Below the pieces are notes generated by a model. That model saw only the letters and a program-made list of their open reading frames with translations, was not told the origin of the DNA and made no database searches. This document shows, in pieces, positions 27,850 through 37,985 of a stretch of DNA of 64,000 nucleotides. A program made the position numbers and the translations under genes. This DNA comes from Rhizobium sp. BT03 (GTDB taxonomy: Bacteria > Pseudomonadota > Alphaproteobacteria > Rhizobiales > Rhizobiaceae): NCBI RefSeq assembly GCF_030053155.1, contig NZ_CP125640.1:3428001-3492000 (forward strand). The letters are read 5' to 3'. Positions within the stretch are counted from its first letter, which is position 1. Each line of letters opens with the position of its first letter.

Positions 27850-29100
27850 TCAGCCCGGCGTGGCTTGCCGCGCCTCTTTCAGCCGGTCGGCGAGAAAATC
27901 GCGCACGGCGGGGCTGTCGCTGAGGCCGATCGCCGTCATGTAGGCGTCGACTGCTGCGGCATCGTCACCGGCTCGTGCCAGAAGAAAGGCGCGCACGGCC
28001 CAATAGGGCTGATAGGCCGCAACCTCGCGCGGATCGAGCCTGTCGAGCCGCTCCAGGCCGGCGGCAGCGCTCAAGGCCCTGCCGAGTACCGCAGCCTGGG
28101 CGACATGTGCGCCGAGCGTGGGTTTTATCGTCACCAGCGCCGCGTAGAGTGTCGTCAGCGCCTGCCAGTCGGTCGCTCCCGAAAGCCGGCGCGCCGCATG
28201 CACGGACTGGATCGCAGCCTGGCACTGAAAGGGACCGAAGCGATCGAAACCTCCGGCCTTGCGCAGCAGCGCATCCGCCTCGGCGATCATCATCGCGTTC
28301 CAAGCCGCCGTATTCTGTTCGTCCAGCGGCACATAGCGGCCGTCACAGTCGCGCCGGGCGTTGCGGCGGGCCTCGCAGTGAAGCATCAGCGACAGCAGGC
28401 CGATCGCTTCCGGTTCGTCCGGCAGCACCGCCAGCAGCGCGCGGCCGAGCCAGATCGCCTCGCCGGCAAGCGAATGGCGTTCCTCCTCGCCGTCGAGACC
28501 GTCCCATCCGAGCCCATAGGCGGCGTAGATCGCCGAAAGCACGGCGGCGAGCCGCTCCGGCAGAGCGGGACGAGGCGGGACGGCGAAGGGAATGCCGGCA
28601 TCGCGGATCTTCGCCTTGGCCCGCACCAGCCGCTGGCTCATCGCTTCAGGCGAAACGACGAAGGCCCGTGCGATGGTTCTCGCCTCGATGCCGAGAACGG
28701 TCTGCAGCATCAGCGCCGTATGTACGGAGCTGTCGATGGCGGGATGGGTACAGGCAAACAGCAGCTTCAGCCGCTCATCGGGAAAGACGGCGTTGCCGGC
28801 CGCGTTCATGCGTTCCTCCGCTTCCTCGAAGGCCACCATTATCGTCGTCTGCGCATTGGTCTCGACGGTGCGGCGGCGGGCGGCCTGCATGAGGTTGCGG
28901 CGTGCGGCCACCAGCAGCCAGGCTTCCGGGTTGCCGGGAACGCCGCGCTCCGGCCAGATGCGAAGGGCCGAAGCCAGCGCTTCCGACAATGCGTCCTCCG
29001 CCGCCGGCACGTCACGCGAGCGAGCGGCGAGGAAGGCGATCAGCTTGCCGTAGGACCGACGCGCCACCTTTTCGGCGGCGCGTCCGGCATCGGGCGGCAT
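27850..29100 (-). CDS. ECF-type RNA polymerase sigma factor with C-terminal TPR-like domain
   Basis: A 416-aa sigma factor of the large ECF group (DUF6596 type, often called ECF42). Region 2 lies at about 15-80 (DALSEALASALRIWPERG), region 4 at about 130-180 (TIARAFVVSPEAMSQRLVRA), and the remaining ~230 residues are a helical extension that in this group replaces a separate anti-sigma factor. The upstream partner gene, 7 bp away, encodes a DGPF/YciI protein, the usual companion. Its targets are not known. Confidence 0.9.
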   Translation of the reverse strand: MPPDAGRAAEKVARRSYGKLIAFLAARSRDVPAAEDALSEALASALRIWPERGVPGNPEAWLLVAARRNLMQAARRRTVETNAQTTIMVAFEEAEERMNAAGNAVFPDERLKLLFACTHPAIDSSVHTALMLQTVLGIEARTIARAFVVSPEAMSQRLVRAKAKIRDAGIPFAVPPRPALPERLAAVLSAIYAAYGLGWDGLDGEEERHSLAGEAIWLGRALLAVLPDEPEAIGLLSLMLHCEARRNARRDCDGRYVPLDEQNTAAWNAMMIAEADALLRKAGGFDRFGPFQCQAAIQSVHAARRLSGATDWQALTTLYAALVTIKPTLGAHVAQAAVLGRALSAAAGLERLDRLDPREVAAYQPYWAVRAFLLARAGDDAAAVDAYMTAIGLSDSPAVRDFLADRLKEARQATPG

Positions 29101-29107
29101 TGCCGCC

Positions 29108-29446
29108 TCACATCTGCAGGCGCGGACGCACCTCGACCGACCCCTTGTCGGAGATCGGCACGCGGGTCGCCCATTCCAGCGCGGTGTCGATGTCGGGAAC
29201 GTCGATCAGATAGAAGCCGCCGAGCTGTTCCTTGCCTTCCGGATAAGGGCCATCCTGAACGTCGTGCTCCTCGCCTCTGCGGCGCACGACCGTGCCGGTC
29301 TCCGGCGCCGTCAACCCGGCGCCGCCGGTCATGATCCCCGCCTGGGCAAGCGCCTTGCTGTAGGCGACCCAGCCGTCGCGATAGGCGGGATCGCTGCGGT
29401 TGGCGAAGTCCTCGGCGGCTTCACGAATGATGAGAGCATATTGCAT
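29108..29446 (-). CDS. YciI-like (DGPF-domain) protein
   Basis: A 112-aa protein of the DGPF/YCII group: MQYALIIREAAEDF at the start, QDGPYPEGKEQLGGFYLIDV carrying the DGP(F/Y) motif, and the tail VEVRPRLQM. It is the partner of the ECF42-type sigma factor encoded 7 bp downstream. Function of these proteins is unresolved; they resemble muconolactone isomerase-like ferredoxin folds. The Met at 29446 has AGGAG nearby and starts the family sequence. Confidence 0.88.
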   Translation of the reverse strand: MQYALIIREAAEDFANRSDPAYRDGWVAYSKALAQAGIMTGGAGLTAPETGTVVRRRGEEHDVQDGPYPEGKEQLGGFYLIDVPDIDTALEWATRVPISDKGSVEVRPRLQM

Positions 29447-29722
29447 GGAAAACTCCTGATCTCGTTGTGGCGTTGATCCGGGCATCCGATATCGGGGGCC
29501 GATATCCCGAAAGCTGAGAGGCCCGGCAGAACGGTTCCGCCGTTCCGATACAATGAGGCGCGGCGACGGGTCGTTTCGACATGGCTTTCGAAAAAATATG
29601 CGAAAAAGAAAAATGTCGCCGAAAATGACAAGCGACCAGGCCGGGCGGGCTCAAGGGTACCGGCGCTGCTCAGGGCGCGCGGGGGGGCAGGGGCGGCATT
29701 CAAGCCGCCGCTGCCATTCTGC

Positions 29723-29911
29723 TCAGGCTTCAGCCTTCGTCTGGTCGACGACGTCGGCGCCCGGCGTGTTCTTCTTGATCGATTCGATGGCACTCATGGC
29801 GGACGCCTTCGCCTTGTAGCCTTCGGAAAGGAACATGGTTTCGCCGTTCGATGCCTTGAAGCGGAAGCGGAACTCGCCTGATTTATCCTTATAAACTTCG
29901 AATTTATACAT
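29723..29911 (-). CDS. DUF1508/YegP family protein
   Basis: A 62-aa protein with one YegP-type unit: MYKFEVYKDKSGEFRFRFKA, then NGETMFLSEGYKAKASAMSA and IESIKKNTPGA. YegP of E. coli has two such units. It is small, soluble and of unknown role. The gap downstream in coordinates (to 30178) carries a RIME-like repeat. Confidence 0.88.
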   Translation of the reverse strand: MYKFEVYKDKSGEFRFRFKASNGETMFLSEGYKAKASAMSAIESIKKNTPGADVVDQTKAEA

Positions 29912-30007
29912 GGATGTCTCCCGAAACGCTGAATTGCAACCATCAGCGTCAGCGAGGCTAGATCAAAATGGCGAGCTTTTCCACTACCTTAATTAGAATT
30001 GGCTGCT

Positions 30008-30122
30008 TAGAGCATGATGCCGAAAAGTGCGCGCGGTTTTTGGACAACATCATGCTCTAGCTTTTTAATTTAGAAAAGGATTCAGATTTTAGGCCAACCG
30101 GCCTAAAATCATCCTGTTCTAG
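30008..30122. repeat. RIME-like palindromic repeat (copy A)
   Basis: Two palindromes: TAGAGCATGATG (30008-30019) against CATCATGCTCTA (30048-30059), and GATTTTAGGCC (30085-30095) against GGCCTAAAATC (30100-30110), joined by an AT-rich spacer and ending ATCCTGTTCTA. The same two modules recur in the opposite orientation at 47323-47435. Architecture fits the Rhizobium-specific intergenic mosaic elements. Confidence 0.8.
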
Positions 30123-30178
30123 CGTCCAATTGTCGCCGTTTCCCGCGGCTGCAACCGGAGGGGCCTGCGCCGCCGCCG

Positions 30179-31171
30179 TCACTCCATCTGGATGTTCGCG
30201 CCCTTGACCACCGGTCCCCATTTGGCGAGCTCGGCCTTCACATGGGCGGCGAGTTCATCCGGCGTCGAGCCGACGATGGTGGCGCTGAATTCCTTCATCC
30301 GCTCGGCAACGGCGGGGTCTTTGAGCGCCTTGTTGGCCGAGGCGTTGAGACGCATCACCACCTCGTTCGGCGTCTTGGCCGGGGCGAAAAGCGCATTCCA
30401 GGTATAGGTTTCATAGCCCGGTATGCCTGACTCTGCGACCGTCGGCACATTGGGGAAGGAGGACGCGCGCTTGGCCGTGGTCACTGCCAACGCCCGCAAG
30501 GTGCCGGCCTTGATGTGGCTCGATGACGAGGGCAGGTTGTCGAACATGATGGGCACCTGATTGCCGATGACGTCGTTCAAGGCCGGGCCGGCACCCTTAT
30601 AGGGAATATGCTGCATGCTGACGCCCGCCATGGACTTGAACAATTCGCCGGACAGATGCAGCGGCGTGCCGTTGCCCGACGAGGCATAGCTGTATTTTTC
30701 GGGCTCGGCCTTCAGCAGCGCGATCAGCTCCGGCACGGTCTTTGCCGGCAATTCCGGATTGACGACCAGCACGTTCGGCACGACGACGAGCAGCGAGACC
30801 GGCGCGAAGTCCTTCTCGGGATCATAGGGGGTCGATTTGAGGATCAGCGGATTGAGCGCGTGGGTTGCGACCGTGCCCATCAGAATGGTGTAGCCGTCAG
30901 GTTCGGCGCGGGCGACGTTACCGGCGCCGAGATTGCCGCCGGCGCCGGCGACGTTCTGGACGATCACCTGCTGGCCGAGATCCTCCGACATTTTCTGGGC
31001 GACGATGCGGGCAACGACATCGGTCGAGCCGCCGGCCGCGAAGGGCACGACCATGGTGATCGCATGATCGGGAAAATCCGCAGCAGCGGCAGACGTGCCT
31101 GATGCAAAGGCCGCAAGCACACCGAAACCGAGCGCAAGGCCCGCGCGTCGCGTCATATCGAAAGGCGCCAT
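30179..31171 (-). CDS. Tripartite tricarboxylate transporter substrate-binding protein (TctC/Bug)
   Basis: Periplasmic binding protein (330 aa) of the Bug family, with a signal peptide in residues 1-30 and the family features ITMVVPFAAGGSTDVVAR near 40, NVAGAGGNLGAG and NVPTVAESGIPGYE. Such proteins bind carboxylates for TctAB permeases. No tctA or tctB is adjacent, so it is an orphan, common in this family. Ligand unknown. Confidence 0.88.
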   Translation of the reverse strand: MAPFDMTRRAGLALGFGVLAAFASGTSAAAADFPDHAITMVVPFAAGGSTDVVARIVAQKMSEDLGQQVIVQNVAGAGGNLGAGNVARAEPDGYTILMGTVATHALNPLILKSTPYDPEKDFAPVSLLVVVPNVLVVNPELPAKTVPELIALLKAEPEKYSYASSGNGTPLHLSGELFKSMAGVSMQHIPYKGAGPALNDVIGNQVPIMFDNLPSSSSHIKAGTLRALAVTTAKRASSFPNVPTVAESGIPGYETYTWNALFAPAKTPNEVVMRLNASANKALKDPAVAERMKEFSATIVGSTPDELAAHVKAELAKWGPVVKGANIQME

Positions 31172-31314
31172 TCCTATCTCCTCCCAAGGATTTCAATAGC
31201 CATCCCCTACCCGGGGGCATGAAGAGGTTAGGGCGGGAGGCGCGAAAGACAACCGCGGGGAGGTGCGTGACGGATGAGACTTTAGTCGCTATCGGCGCAG
31301 CAGCGGATGGCCGC

Positions 31315-33132
<1,818 letters not shown>

Positions 33133-33310
33133 CCTCAGGACCCGCGCAATGCGGCCTGTTGGCTCTTGTTATCTAAGCGCCCTTCATGTATAGGCACGCC
33201 ATCCTAATGGGAAGCCGTAGCCATCACGACTGCGGCTTCATTTATTCAATCGGTTCGGTGGCCGCAACTGCATGCGGCAAATTGAACTCCGGTATCGCAG
33301 GAAGATTGTT

Positions 33311-33532
33311 ATGAAGGCAGGCATCCATCCCGACTATCACATGATCAAGGTGGTCATGACCGATGGCACCGAATACGAAACCCGCTCGACCTGGGGTTCG
33401 GAAGGCGCCGTCATGAACCTCGAAATCGATTCCAAGTCGCACCCGGCCTGGACCGGCGGCAACCAGCAGCTCATGGACCGCGGCGGCCGCGTTTCCAAGT
33501 TCAACAAGCGTTTCGGCGGCCTCGGCCTCTAA
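33311..33532 (+). CDS. rpmE: 50S ribosomal protein L31
   Basis: A 73-aa L31: [43 protein letters not shown] and a C-terminal [11 protein letters not shown]. It lacks the CxxC zinc ligands of the C+ form, so it is the zinc-independent type. ATG 33311 begins the family sequence. The stop TAA is the first triplet of a palindromic repeat. Confidence 0.95.
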   Translation: MKAGIHPDYHMIKVVMTDGTEYETRSTWGSEGAVMNLEIDSKSHPAWTGGNQQLMDRGGRVSKFNKRFGGLGL

Positions 33533-33612
33533 AGCGCGCTTCTCGCGCTTTAGCTCTTCGTTTTTGCGCATGTCGTTGCCGCAAAACCGCTGCACACTTT
33601 TGCGCGACATGC
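33530..33612. repeat. RIME-like palindromic repeat (copy B)
   Basis: TAAAGCGCG (33530-33538) pairs with CGCGCTTTA (33544-33552), and GCATGTCG (33568-33575) with CGACATGC (33605-33612). Two-palindrome structure like copies A, C and D but different sequence. The rpmE stop codon is its first three bases. Confidence 0.7.
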
Positions 33613-33645
33613 TTTAGTCGCTTCTGCCCGACGGAATTCGAAAAG

Positions 33646-33669
33646 AGCCCGGTTTTGCCGGGCTTTTTT
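33646..33669 (+). terminator. Rho-independent terminator of rpmE
   Basis: AGCCCGG and CCGGGCT form a 7-bp stem with a 5-nt loop (TTTTG), followed by TTTTTT. Confidence 0.85.
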
Positions 33670-33702
33670 GCGTGGTTCGGGAGGCGGCGTTTTCAGGCAA
33701 AG

Positions 33703-33733
33703 AAAAACCGGCCGCGTCGGACGCGGCCGGTTT
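33703..33733 (-). terminator. Rho-independent terminator of rcdA
   Basis: AACCGGCCGCG (33706-33716) pairs with CGCGGCCGGTT (33722-33732), an 11-bp stem with a 5-nt loop. On the minus strand it is followed by a T-rich run. It sits 24 bp after the rcdA stop and faces the rpmE terminator. Confidence 0.8.
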
Positions 33734-33756
33734 GTATGGAATTCCCGCAGATCTGG

Positions 33757-34272
33757 TCAGTTGTTGCCGAAGGCAGTCTGCAGCAGCGAAAGCTGGGCCT
33801 GGACGCTGTTCTGATTATCGTGAACGATCACGGCTTCGGACGGGCGATATATCTCGCGGTCGAGCAGGGCAATGCGGTTCTGCAGACGGAGCGAGCGCTC
33901 GACGAGGTCGCGGAAGGATTCCGGCAGGTCGCCCCAGCCGGGCGCGGCGCGGTCGACGTTGAAGCCGTCGAGGCGAACCTTGTTCTTCTCGGCCAGCACC
34001 TGGTCACGGGACATTTCGCCGTTATTGACGGCGCGCTGCAGCAGCAGCCAGGAGGCCATCTGCATGAGACGGGTGGTGAGACGCATCGATTCCGCGGCGT
34101 AGAGAACCGAGGCCATCCGCGGCAGAACCTTGGAGGCGGCGCGGCCCTGGCCGTCGAGATAGGCGGCGGTCTCTTCGACCAGCGACATGCCTTCCGCATA
34201 AAGTGCCTTGAACTGCGAGGATGCAGCAGCGCGGCCTGCAAAACTGATCGTGTTCAATCCAACTTCCGACAT
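33757..34272 (-). CDS. rcdA: DUF1465 protein, RcdA (ClpXP adaptor for CtrA degradation)
   Basis: A 171-aa all-helical protein of the DUF1465 family, called RcdA in Caulobacter, where it helps ClpXP degrade the cell-cycle regulator CtrA. Conserved stretches are FKALYAEGMSLVEETAAYLDG, AESMRLTTRLMQ and IALLDREIYRP. The Met at 34272 opens the family sequence; an upstream in-frame Met adds 7 residues. Cell-cycle control in Rhizobiales makes this role likely. Confidence 0.87.
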   Translation of the reverse strand: MSEVGLNTISFAGRAAASSQFKALYAEGMSLVEETAAYLDGQGRAASKVLPRMASVLYAAESMRLTTRLMQMASWLLLQRAVNNGEMSRDQVLAEKNKVRLDGFNVDRAAPGWGDLPESFRDLVERSLRLQNRIALLDREIYRPSEAVIVHDNQNSVQAQLSLLQTAFGNN

Positions 34273-34293
34273 CGCAATAGTCCCTGTTTGCAC

Positions 34294-34663
34294 GCAGCTA
34301 CTTTATGGTCAGGTAACGCCAGCACCGACGGAAAAGTTTCGGAGCCCGGTCTTTATGTCTTTAAGATGGTATCATTAGCCCAATTGCGCAAGCCGTTTCT
34401 TAAGAAAGGGTTAATCTCCACAGTTTCGTGGAAATGCGCCGGGCACAAGGAAAAAGAAGAGCCGCAAAAGCGGCTCTCAAGGTAAAACAGGGAGAAAAAT
34501 CAGACCAATTCACCGCTTGGAAAACTGTCTGAAATCCAGAGAAAATCTGGATGAGTACAGTAATACCTTATAAAGCTTAATATTTTATTAACATTGTGCC
34601 GAAGCAAGACTTGAGGCGGGCTCATTTATCCGCCTATGGCCTTGTTTTTCGGGGGTTATCGGC
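34294..34663. other. 370-bp intergenic region with a DUF1192 terminator hairpin
   Basis: No convincing gene. GAGCCGC (34459-34465) pairs with GCGGCTC (34470-34476) around an AAAA loop; on the minus strand the hairpin is followed by TTCTTTTT, so it probably ends transcripts from the DUF1192 gene, leaving a ~200-nt 3' region. The stretch 34550-34600 is AT-rich and may carry the rcdA promoter. Confidence 0.5.
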
Positions 34664-34855
34664 TCACGAGCGGAAGAAGCCTTCCGCCGCCTGCCGCCCG
34701 GAGGCCTTGCGGGCGGCCTCGGCTTCGAGGCGGGCGATCTCCGCCTTCAGCAAATCCACCCGCGCCTTCAGCTCGTCGACCGAAAGCATGGAGAGATCGG
34801 CGCCGATCTCGTGGGCGGTCTTCTTCTGCGGCCGGTCGTCATCGATGAAGCTCAT
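34664..34855 (-). CDS. DUF1192 family protein
   Basis: A 63-aa helical protein beginning MSFIDDDRPQKK, with the DUF1192 core HEIGADLSMLSVDELKARVDLL then KAEIARLEAEAARK. Predicted coiled coil of unknown function, restricted to alphaproteobacteria as far as known. The Met at 34855 is preferred over one nine codons upstream because family members start with MSF(I/D)DDD. Confidence 0.85.
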   Translation of the reverse strand: MSFIDDDRPQKKTAHEIGADLSMLSVDELKARVDLLKAEIARLEAEAARKASGRQAAEGFFRS

Positions 34856-34927
34856 GGGTTCCTCCTTTGCTGCCTCGAACATAAAGACCCAAAGCGCGGG
34901 AGCGAAGCTGAAAGATCGCGCCGCGCT

Positions 34928-35029
34928 CTAGAGCGATTCAGCTCTTCATAGAAGCGCAGAACCGCTCTAGCTTTTTTGCTTTATCGCAATTCCGGACGGA
35001 AAACTGCTTCGCACTTTTCCTGAAATTGC
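34928..35029. repeat. RIME-like palindromic repeat (copy C)
   Basis: CTAGAGCG (34928-34935) pairs with CGCTCTAG (34963-34970); a second weaker palindrome runs from GCAATTCC (34987) to GAAATTGCT (35028), next to the MFS gene stop. Same two-palindrome layout as copies A, B and D, with a diverged second arm. Confidence 0.7.
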
Positions 35030-36346
35030 TTAGCCGAACTTTACAGCAGGATCGCTGCTTTCGGGAGACTTCCCCGCTTCAGAAGGTTTGCCGGTTTCTG
35101 CAGGTTTGCCGCTGCCGCGATCGGCAAGCGACATGCTTTGCGGTGTCAGCATCGGCGAGGTGCCGGTCGGGATCGTCGTGTAAGCGTCGCGGTCGCTGGC
35201 CGGGACGGCGGCGCGGATGCGGCTTCGGATGATGGCGTAAACGGTGATCAGCACGTGGGCGATGGCGGTGACGAGGAAAAGCGCATGCGGGGTGATCACC
35301 GACATGACGGGGCCGCCGATCGTCGGGCCGATCACCGTGCCGATGCCGTAGAGCAGTAGCAGGCCGCCGGAGACCTTGACGAAATCCTCCGATGCCGCGA
35401 AGTCGTTCGCGTGGGCGACGGCGATCGGATAGAGCGTATTGGCCACCGCGCCGTAAAGGACGACGAGCCCGATCAGCAAGGCTGGTGATGTCGGGTGGAG
35501 CATGAAGATCAGCAAGCCGGCAACGGCGGCGATCCCGGACATGGCGGCGAGCACATAGCGCCGGTCGATGCGATCGGAAAGCCGGCCGGCCGGCAGCTGC
35601 ATCATGGCACCGGCGAAGATGGTGGCGCTCATCATGACGGCGATGCTGGTATCGGAGAGGCCGGCACCGGCGCCGAACACGGCGCCGAGCGTGCCATAGG
35701 CGCCGTTGGCGATGCCGACGAGCAGGATGCCGAGGCAGGAGACCGGCGAATTGCGATAGAGCGCCGGCAGGTCGAGGCGTACCGCCTTCAGCGGCTGCGG
35801 CGAAGCGGCGGTCGAAAGCGTCGTCGGCAGCATGGCGATGCAATAGAAGATGCCGCAGATCATGAACAGCACCGGCGTGCGCACATCCTCGAGCGGGATC
35901 ATCATCTGGCCGCCGACGACGCCGAGCAGCGTGATGCCGATATAGAGCGAGAAGATCGCGCCGCGGCTCTCGTTGCTGGCCCGCTCGTTCAGCCAGCTTT
36001 CGATGATCATCGAGGTGCCGGCGGTCGAGAAGCCGGTGACGGCGCGCAGGACCACCCACCAGATCGGATCGATGATGATGCCGCTGACCAGGGCGATGAT
36101 GGCGATGATCGAGATGAAGCCCGAGAAGGCGCGCACATGGCCGACGCGGCGCACCAGCTTCGGCGCCACCAGGCAGCCGATGACGAAGCCCCCAGCCCAT
36201 GAGGTGCCGAGCAGGCCAAGCGTCGTGGTGGCGTAGCCTTCGAGATTGCCGCGCACGGGAAGCAGGATGCCCTGCAGGCCGTTGCCCATGAAAAGGAAGA
36301 GCGTGCCAAAAAGCAGCGCGGCGACGGACAGAAGGTTTCTCTTCAT
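35030..36346 (-). CDS. MFS transporter (YcaD-like)
   Basis: A 438-aa member of the major facilitator superfamily with about 12 TM helices. The MFS loop motif after TM2 reads VAPKLVRRVGHVR, and the TM4-5 region has ESWLNERASNESRGAIFS, typical of the YcaD branch. A proline/lysine-rich cytoplasmic tail with GKPAETGKPSEAGKSPES follows the last TM. ATG 36346 is the closest start before TM1 (GGGGAA upstream); upstream starts add an unlikely 60-residue leader. Substrate unknown. Confidence 0.85.
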   Translation of the reverse strand: MKRNLLSVAALLFGTLFLFMGNGLQGILLPVRGNLEGYATTTLGLLGTSWAGGFVIGCLVAPKLVRRVGHVRAFSGFISIIAIIALVSGIIIDPIWWVVLRAVTGFSTAGTSMIIESWLNERASNESRGAIFSLYIGITLLGVVGGQMMIPLEDVRTPVLFMICGIFYCIAMLPTTLSTAASPQPLKAVRLDLPALYRNSPVSCLGILLVGIANGAYGTLGAVFGAGAGLSDTSIAVMMSATIFAGAMMQLPAGRLSDRIDRRYVLAAMSGIAAVAGLLIFMLHPTSPALLIGLVVLYGAVANTLYPIAVAHANDFAASEDFVKVSGGLLLLYGIGTVIGPTIGGPVMSVITPHALFLVTAIAHVLITVYAIIRSRIRAAVPASDRDAYTTIPTGTSPMLTPQSMSLADRGSGKPAETGKPSEAGKSPESSDPAVKFG

Positions 36347-36519
36347 TTCCCCAGACTCGGTCTCTGTGATTTTGAAATAGACATAAGGCATGACCTGCGT
36401 CAGCCCAGTCTCAAGATGATTGATTGTGCCCCGGAATGTCTTTACGGCGTGCGAAGCACCTGTGTTGGCGCGGAAAGATGTCCGTCCTGTGACATTCCGA
36501 AAAATGGAAAAAATAAAGC

Positions 36520-36684
36520 ATGACAAAGCTGATAGCCTTGCTGCTCATCCTTGCCATGGCGATACAGCTGATCAAGCCGCTCGGGCTTCCCGGCCTCCGG
36601 CGGCGGATGGATTTCTGGAAGATCGCGCTGATCGCTTTCGGCGTCTGGGCATTGGCCCTGCTTTCGCGCGATTTCCTGATGTAA
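36520..36684 (+). CDS. Small hypothetical membrane protein (54 aa)
   Basis: A 54-codon frame, MTKLIALLLILAMAIQLIKP then RRRMDFWKIALIAFGVWAL to SRDFLM, with two hydrophobic segments and a basic loop, as in a small two-TM hairpin. It starts about 170 bp upstream of the divergent MFS gene and is followed closely by the convergent PhzF gene. No family recognised. Codon use looks native. Confidence 0.6.
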   Translation: MTKLIALLLILAMAIQLIKPLGLPGLRRRMDFWKIALIAFGVWALALLSRDFLM

Positions 36685-36699
36685 GCCGATATGCGCTCG

Positions 36700-37623
36700 T
36701 CAGTCCTGCAGAATAATTTCTCCGCGCATGACGAAGACGCAGCTTCCCGAGATGACGACATCGGTGACGATGCCCTTGGATTTCACGACATCAAGGGCGA
36801 TGACGCTGCGGCGGCCCATCTCGACGCCCTGTTCGATGGTGATGCGGGCGTTCATATCGGCCTCCGGCGCAAGCGAGACGAGATAGGCACCGAGGGCGGC
36901 TGAAGCGCTGCCGGTTGCCGGGTCTTCGGGCACGTTGTCGAGCGGTGCGAACATGCGGGCGCGAAGATGCCACGGATTTTCAGATGTTCTGGCATAGACG
37001 AAGAGCGAGAAGTCATGGCCGCTCGTCGTCTGGCGGCCGGCAGCCGCCTGGAAACCGGCAAGGTTCGGGCGGGCGGCGGCCAGCGCTTCAAGCCCGCCCA
37101 CTTCGGCCACGGCGAAGTTCAGGCCGACCGAGGCAAAGACCGGGGCGTGGGTGGTCTTGACGATGGCGCCGGGCTCGAGCGAGACGCAACGGGCGATGGT
37201 TTCTTCGGCAATGGCATCGCCGATCGCCAGCGGCTGCGGCGCGCGGATGGCGGTGGCCGCGATCTTTCCGCCGCTGCGTTTCAGGTCGACTTCGACGATG
37301 CCGGCCTTTTCCTCGAAACGCAATTTCTCGCCGACCGGCTTGCCGAAGATCTCCGCCTGCTGGCCGAGCACATAGGCGGTGCCGACATTCGGATGGCCGG
37401 CGAAGGGAATTTCCATCGTCGGGGTGAAGATGCGCACGCGGGCGGAATTCTCAGGATTTTCCGGCGGCAGGACGAAGGTGACTTCGGAATAGTTGAACTC
37501 GGTGGCGATCCTCTGCATCTCCGCATCGCTCAGGCCCCGCGCATCGGAGATGACGGCAAGCGGATTGCCCTCGAAACGGGTGGAGGTGAAGACATCGACG
37601 GTGACGTAGGAGAGGGTGTCCAT
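36700..37623 (-). CDS. PhzF family isomerase
   Basis: A 307-aa PhzF/diaminopimelate-epimerase fold protein. The catalytic Glu is in YSEVTFVLP (near residue 47), and FAGHPNVGTAYVLG and DPATGSASAALGAYL are the signatures of the two half-domains. PhzF itself isomerises trans-2,3-dihydro-3-hydroxyanthranilate; most relatives, including those with no phenazine operon as here, have unknown substrates. Confidence 0.87.
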   Translation of the reverse strand: MDTLSYVTVDVFTSTRFEGNPLAVISDARGLSDAEMQRIATEFNYSEVTFVLPPENPENSARVRIFTPTMEIPFAGHPNVGTAYVLGQQAEIFGKPVGEKLRFEEKAGIVEVDLKRSGGKIAATAIRAPQPLAIGDAIAEETIARCVSLEPGAIVKTTHAPVFASVGLNFAVAEVGGLEALAAARPNLAGFQAAAGRQTTSGHDFSLFVYARTSENPWHLRARMFAPLDNVPEDPATGSASAALGAYLVSLAPEADMNARITIEQGVEMGRRSVIALDVVKSKGIVTDVVISGSCVFVMRGEIILQD

Positions 37624-37776
37624 GGCGGCTCCTGTTGTGGCGGGCTGCTATGGATAATCACGATTTTTCGGCGAGGCGAGCCGGTTTCTTGTCGCCGTGA
37701 CAATGAGAGCGGTAGGAGCTTTCAGTGCGCGTATTAATTCTCTACTGTTCGTTGGTGACGAGAACATCTCTCCGGA

Positions 37777-37919
37777 CTCCCTCATTCCTGTGCTTGTCAC
37801 AGGAATCCAGCCACGGCGCGTCTGCGCCGTGAATGAATCATTACTTCAGAGAAAAGAGTCTTTCGCGCCCAAGGACTTGGGCGCACTGGATTCCTGTGAC
37901 GAGCACAGGAATGAGGGAG
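37777..37919. repeat. 143-bp nested inverted repeat (MITE-like)
   Basis: A 34-nt arm (37777-37810) is matched by an inverted 34-nt arm (37886-37919) with one mismatch. Each arm is itself a hairpin: ATTCCTGTG (37784-37792) pairs with CACAGGAAT (37798-37806) around 5 nt, and the other arm behaves the same. The spacer has a GC-rich stem, GGCGC/GCGCC-like. No transposase and no clear target-site duplication. It lies between phzF and fba in a gap without genes. Confidence 0.75.
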
Positions 37920-37936
37920 GCTAAGGGATTGGACAG

Positions 37937-37962
37937 GAGCCGCAACCTTACGGTTGCGGCTC
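37937..37962 (-). terminator. Rho-independent terminator candidate of fba
   Basis: GAGCCGCAACC (37937-37947) pairs with GGTTGCGGCTC (37952-37962), an 11-bp stem with a 4-nt loop, 24 bp past the fba stop. No long T run follows on the minus strand, so Rho-independence is not certain. Confidence 0.55.
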
Positions 37963-37985
37963 CGCCCGAATCCCAAGTTCAAAAA

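Noticed and set aside
29480..29520. Palindromic GATATCGG-type sequence upstream of the YciI gene as a regulatory operator
   Set aside because: GATATC is a self-complementary hexamer likely to recur by chance; spacing to a promoter could not be shown.
37700..37780. A short plus-strand frame at 37697-37924 running through the inverted repeat
   Set aside because: It only exists because of the repeat, and there is no start context.
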